From: Flavobacteriales bacterium
GTDB lineage: Bacteria > Bacteroidota > Bacteroidia > Flavobacteriales_D > Sanyastnellaceae
Direction of reading: 5' to 3'
NCBI GenBank assembly: GCA_015660615.1
Contig: DQKQ01000110.1
Coordinates: forward strand, 1-9,088
Length of the DNA: 9,088 nucleotides
The position numbers and the translations under genes are program-made. How positions within the stretch are numbered: position 1 is the first letter of the stretch; each line of letters starts with the position of its first letter. Below the pieces are notes generated by a model that was not told where the DNA came from, made no database searches, and worked only from the letters and a program-made list of their open reading frames with translations. Shown here piece after piece: positions 6,120-9,088 of the stretch.

Positions 6120-7358
6120 ATGCTTAAGAGAATTATTCTGATATTCCTGCTCGTGGGAATACCTCTTTTCGGAATTGTAGTTCTTGGTATTCTTGGAGAC
6201 CACAGGTTTAATACGCTGCCTTACTTTACTGAAGAGGGTCCTATAGATACACTCGTTCCAGGAGTTCTTCAGGTCGATGATTTTGAGCTTATAAATCATT
6301 TAGGCCAAGCTTTTGGATCTCAAGATCTACAGGGCTCAGTCTGGATTGCAGCTTTTTTCGCTACTGATGCTGAGCATGTTGGGGTGATGACTCGACAATT
6401 GCTTTGGCCTAACTTCAGATACAGAGACAAAAAGGGTATATCTATCGTCTGCTTCACCCTCAATCCAGAGTACGACACACCTTCAGTACTTGAAGAGTAC
6501 GTAAACATGAATACTCGCTATAACGGAGTGGATGGCAAATGGCAATTCTTAACAGGCGCAAAAGAAGAAATTGATAGGATTATTCGAGATGAATTTAAAA
6601 TCGAGCGCGACCCAGAAGATCCTGAAAATATTGCAACGTTGTGGCTTGTGGATTCAAAGGGATACCTGAGGGGAGTTTACCATGCCGCATCCGAAGATGC
6701 TCTCAGGGATGCAACAGAGGATATTGCTCTTCTAAGAAAGGAAATGGACATTAAGGAACATGCTGCAAAAAAACGCTATAAGGAATTTAAAAAAAATCCC
6801 CCAACGCCATTACCGATTTTAGGACCGGAAGGACACACCATTCCTCCATTTTCGTTTACTAGCATTGACAGTCTCGAGGTTTCTCACCGTGATGTAGAAG
6901 GTAAGATTAAAATAGTTGACTACTTTTTCACTCATTGCCCTACAATCTGCCCACTTCTCAGTTCTCAACTCTCAAGGACTCAGTCAATACTTCGCAAAAA
7001 AAGCGTGAGCAATGAGGATGTGATGATTCTAAGTCACTCTGTTGACCCTGTTCGGGACACGCCTGAAAGACTCTCAGAATATGCTGAAAACATTGGTGCT
7101 GACACATCGGGATGGAAGTTTATGACTGGGAATAAAGATGATCTCTACGACCAAGCCCGAAACGGATACTATCTTACTGCTATGGAAAGCGATACTGCTG
7201 CAGGAGGGTTCTTCCATTCTGATACCTTTGTTCTTGTAGATAAACTCGATAGAATACGGGGGTATTACGATGGAACTTCAACCTATGAAGTTGATGAGAT
7301 GATTTCTCACGTACTACAGTTGTTATCTGAGGAGTCTTTTGAAGAAGGTATTTATTAA
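6120..7358 (+). CDS. Two-domain SCO1/SenC copper chaperone; N-terminal domain lacks the copper site
   Basis: SCO proteins are membrane-anchored thioredoxin-fold proteins that deliver copper to, or reduce the cysteines of, the CuA site of oxidase subunit II. An N-terminal anchor helix (about 5-25) places the rest in the periplasm. The C-terminal domain (about 230-405) is a complete SCO: FFTHCPTICP with Cys273 and Cys277, HSVDPVRDTP (306-315), WKFMTG (332-337) and the ligand His366 in HSDTFVLVD. The N-terminal domain (about 45-205) repeats the same landmarks: FFATDAEHVG (79-88), LNPEYDTP (114-121), WQFLTG (141-146) and TLWLVDSKG (173-181). Here the cysteines are Asp83 and Val87, and the His aligns with Asn170. 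At 412 residues it is about twice normal SCO length, which fits tandem duplication with decay of one active site. A charged linker (205-232) joins the domains, ending in a Pro-rich NPPTPLP. DUF420 starts 20 nt downstream. Confidence 0.92.
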   Translation: MLKRIILIFLLVGIPLFGIVVLGILGDHRFNTLPYFTEEGPIDTLVPGVLQVDDFELINHLGQAFGSQDLQGSVWIAAFFATDAEHVGVMTRQLLWPNFRYRDKKGISIVCFTLNPEYDTPSVLEEYVNMNTRYNGVDGKWQFLTGAKEEIDRIIRDEFKIERDPEDPENIATLWLVDSKGYLRGVYHAASEDALRDATEDIALLRKEMDIKEHAAKKRYKEFKKNPPTPLPILGPEGHTIPPFSFTSIDSLEVSHRDVEGKIKIVDYFFTHCPTICPLLSSQLSRTQSILRKKSVSNEDVMILSHSVDPVRDTPERLSEYAENIGADTSGWKFMTGNKDDLYDQARNGYYLTAMESDTAAGGFFHSDTFVLVDKLDRIRGYYDGTSTYEVDEMISHVLQLLSEESFEEGIY

Positions 7359-7378
7359 TTAGAAAAAAAAGAATCTAC

Positions 7379-7918
7379 ATGAATCTTTCAGACTCTAAAT
7401 TAAAAATAATTATTGCGGTAATAACCATAACTATCCCTGCTGTTATTACATTACTCGCTTACCTTCCTCCTCTAGAATTAGAACCTGATACAGTAGATAA
7501 ATTTTACATACTCCCTAAGATTAATGCCTTTATCAATGGGACAGCTTTCTTCGTTTTATTAGGAGCTTGGGTAGCGATAAGATCCGGTAAAATTCAATTA
7601 CATAAGATGCTTACTTCTACAGCTGTAATGCTAAGCATTCTATTCCTCTTCAGCTACATTACCTTTCATTTCACTGTTGCCTCAACTCACTATTGTGGAA
7701 GTGAAGAAATGAAAATGTTGTACTTTTTTATACTGATTACACATATCATTCTTTCAGCACTTATTGTTCCTCTTGTGATGTTTACCTACGCTAGAGGTTA
7801 TATGATGCAGGTAACCAAACATAAAAAACTAGCACACATTACTTGGCCTTTGTGGCTGTATGTTACTGCTACTGGAGTAATCGTATATTTGATGATCAGC
7901 CCCTGTTACCCAGTATAA
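7379..7918 (+). CDS. DUF420 (CtaM-like) membrane protein
   Basis: This 179-residue inner-membrane protein has five predicted helices (about 8-28, 47-67, 80-100, 113-136, 152-173). It shows the DUF420 pattern: LPKINAFING (45-54), IR-G then HK (67-76), the SYITFHF block with His97, LITHIILS (119-126) with His122, and H153 with WPLWLYVTATGVIVY (156-170). The family member CtaM of Firmicutes is needed for haem A-containing oxidase activity, and its conserved His residues suggest haem or copper handling. That role is carried over here only by family and context. The leader is A-rich (agaaaaaaaa). The gene sits between the SCO gene and a small CVMC protein, with no gap to the latter: the TAA at 7916-7918 is followed at once by ATG. 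This argues for translational coupling. Confidence 0.92.
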   Translation: MNLSDSKLKIIIAVITITIPAVITLLAYLPPLELEPDTVDKFYILPKINAFINGTAFFVLLGAWVAIRSGKIQLHKMLTSTAVMLSILFLFSYITFHFTVASTHYCGSEEMKMLYFFILITHIILSALIVPLVMFTYARGYMMQVTKHKKLAHITWPLWLYVTATGVIVYLMISPCYPV

Positions 7919-8149
7919 ATGCACACCTTCCGACACTTCATACTATTCGTACTTTTTGCGTTATTAATCGCAGATTTTTCTTCGGGGCAATGCGTTATGT
8001 GTAAGGCTGTCGGAGAAGAAAGTGCGAACCAAGGTGGAATAGGATCTGGTTTAAATCAAGGAATTTTTTTCCTCATGGCTGTGCCGTACATATTGCTTGG
8101 AATAGCAGGGATTTTACTTTGGAAACATTTTAACAAAGAGGGGGGATAA
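7919..8149 (+). CDS. Small membrane protein with periplasmic CVMC motif, unknown function
   Basis: This 76-residue protein has a hydrophobic N-terminal segment (about 7-19) that acts as a signal peptide or anchor. It is followed by GQCVMCKAVGEES with Cys25 and Cys28, a Gly/Asn-rich linker (38-47), and one C-terminal helix (about 48-68) ending in a basic WKHFNK. The CxxC would face the periplasm, just outside the membrane. The spacing suits a thiol-disulfide pair or a metal site, and the Met between the cysteines could add a copper ligand. The gene abuts DUF420 with no spacer and closes the oxidase operon, so a part in copper delivery or cysteine reduction during oxidase assembly is a fair hypothesis. 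I do not recognise a characterised family. I have a loose memory of similar short proteins after DUF420 in Bacteroidota, which would support it being a real gene. Confidence 0.8.
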   Translation: MHTFRHFILFVLFALLIADFSSGQCVMCKAVGEESANQGGIGSGLNQGIFFLMAVPYILLGIAGILLWKHFNKEGG

Positions 8150-8177
8150 TCAACTCTGATGCAAAGTCACGATTGAT

Positions 8178-8185
8178 TAGATTTG
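8178..8185 (+). promoter_or_regulatory. Putative -7 promoter element before the TolC-family gene
   Basis: TAGATTTG matches the TAnnTTTG consensus and lies 23 nt before the ATG at 8209, in a 59-nt gap after the small CVMC gene. No TTTG or TTG is seen near -33. The location implies that the efflux gene is transcribed separately from the oxidase operon, although no terminator is visible in the gap. Confidence 0.45.
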
Positions 8186-8208
8186 TAGATAATATTTCTG
8201 CAAGCATC

Positions 8209-9088
8209 ATGAACCGTATTTTATCGGCATTTTTACTAATAACTGGGTGTTTTACTTTCGCCTCCCCCTCTTTTGCCCAAACCCCTTGGTCTCTACAAAA
8301 ATGCATTAATCACGCATTCGAGCACAATCTTCAGATTAAACAAAGCGACTTGGGTAATGACCAGGCAGATATAGGGCTTCTCAGCGCAAAAGGTGCATTT
8401 CTACCTTCTATCAACACTTCTGGCTCACATGGATACAACATAGGAATGACTCTTGATCCATTCACCAATGACTTCGCTACGGATGCTATACAGTCTAATA
8501 GTTTTGGATTAAGTTCAGGACTTACGCTGTATAACGGATTCAGGAATCATTTAAATCTCAAGAGAGCAGAAATAGGTTTAGAACTTGCAGCAACTAATCT
8601 CGAACGAACCCAAAATGATCTTATTCTGTTGATTTCAAGTGCCTATCTCAATGTTCTATTTCAAGAGGAATTCGTTAATATCGCTACTCTTAATCTAGAC
8701 GCTACGAAAAGGCAAGTAGATAGAATGACGAAACTCGTTAATGCTGGAGCTGCACCCGCCTCTAACCTACTAGACGTACAAGCTCAACAAGCAGCTGATT
8801 ACGCTACGCTTATTTCAAATGAAAATGCGCGCTCTATCGCAAAACTCAATCTCACCCAACTTCTTCAACTCTCATACGAAGATGCATCAACATTCGAGAT
8901 AGTTATCCCATCTGATTCAGATATGGAGTCTTCATCTCTCCCAGCCTCAGCATCTCAAGCTATAAATCACGCCCTTCGGTCATTCCCTGAAATGCGCGCT
9001 GCGTCCCTCACCCTCGAGGATGCAAACATCAATCTAGACCTTGCGAAAACTGGGTATCTACCTCGTTTATTCGGGTCATATAACTTCG
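8209..9088 (+). CDS. TolC family outer-membrane efflux protein (3' end missing)
   Basis: The frame is open from the ATG at 8209 to the window end (293 codons). TolC-family proteins form trimeric channels through the outer membrane and periplasm for efflux pumps or type I secretion. A signal peptide is evident, with likely cleavage after SFA (21-23) before Gln24. The mature N-terminus WSLQKCINHAFEHN (27-40) matches the usual W-L-x-x-C/A-x-x-x-A-L-x-x-N start of the family. Helix-rich stretches follow, with the typical MTKLVNAGAAPASNLLDVQ (173-191) coiled-coil segment. The internal structural repeat is visible: AKGAFLPSI (60-68) and AKTGYLPRL (279-287). About 150-200 residues should follow beyond the window. 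Inner-membrane pump partners are not visible but may lie downstream. An ITGC at 11-14 resembles a lipobox, but the longer signal peptide is judged more likely. Confidence 0.92.
   Translation, partial: MNRILSAFLLITGCFTFASPSFAQTPWSLQKCINHAFEHNLQIKQSDLGNDQADIGLLSAKGAFLPSINTSGSHGYNIGMTLDPFTNDFATDAIQSNSFGLSSGLTLYNGFRNHLNLKRAEIGLELAATNLERTQNDLILLISSAYLNVLFQEEFVNIATLNLDATKRQVDRMTKLVNAGAAPASNLLDVQAQQAADYATLISNENARSIAKLNLTQLLQLSYEDASTFEIVIPSDSDMESSSLPASASQAINHALRSFPEMRAASLTLEDANINLDLAKTGYLPRLFGSYNF

Noticed and set aside
8150..8208. Gap before the TolC-family gene as a site for an RNA gene or terminator
   Set aside because: At 59 nt it has no stem-loop with T-run and no structure beyond the -7 type motif.
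8239..8250. Lipobox-like ITGC (residues 11-14) in the TolC-family protein
   Set aside because: The hydrophobic stretch continues to a good signal peptidase I site (SFA before Gln24), and the mature W-L-x-x-C start follows at the usual distance. A lipoprotein form is possible but less likely.

Overview
The window looks like chromosomal DNA of a Gram-negative member of the Bacteroidota, most likely a marine-type Flavobacteriales relative. The reasons are the AT-rich composition, starts with A-rich leaders instead of clear Shine-Dalgarno sites, outer-membrane proteins whose signal peptides end just before a Gln, and three TAnnTTTG (-7 type) promoter motifs in gaps ahead of genes. The gene order cyoE, two subunit III genes, subunit IV, SCO and DUF420 is one I associate with this phylum. 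Species cannot be read from the sequence. All supported genes are on the + strand.

Layout. (1) 1-2876: the possible tail of an upstream gene, then two exported proteins. The second (1278-2876) is a recognisable Wzi-family outer-membrane capsule/exopolysaccharide protein. The first (21-1268) appears to be a very divergent relative. (2) 2916-8149: a compact set for building a haem-copper cytochrome c oxidase: haem O synthase (cyoE), a degenerate subunit III-like protein, a second more canonical subunit III, a small subunit IV, an SCO-type copper chaperone with two domains, a DUF420/CtaM-like membrane protein, and a 76-residue membrane protein with a CVMC motif. Gaps are 0-19 nt except for 136 nt before the second subunit III gene, which carries a putative promoter. 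(3) 8209-9088: a TolC-family outer-membrane efflux protein, cut off by the window end, with its own putative promoter.

How the parts fit. CyoE makes haem O, the precursor of haem A. The SCO protein would supply copper to the CuA site of subunit II. DUF420 proteins are linked to assembly of haem A oxidases. The subunit III and IV proteins surround the catalytic core. The core subunits I and II and haem A synthase (CtaA) are not in the window and must be encoded elsewhere.

Most worth a second look: the SCO protein is a tandem duplication whose N-terminal copy has lost both copper-ligand cysteines and the ligand histidine; the small CVMC protein is directly abutted to the DUF420 gene; both subunit III paralogues carry large insertions at the same periplasmic loop, one of them His-rich. 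No mobile element, CRISPR array, tRNA or rRNA gene was seen.
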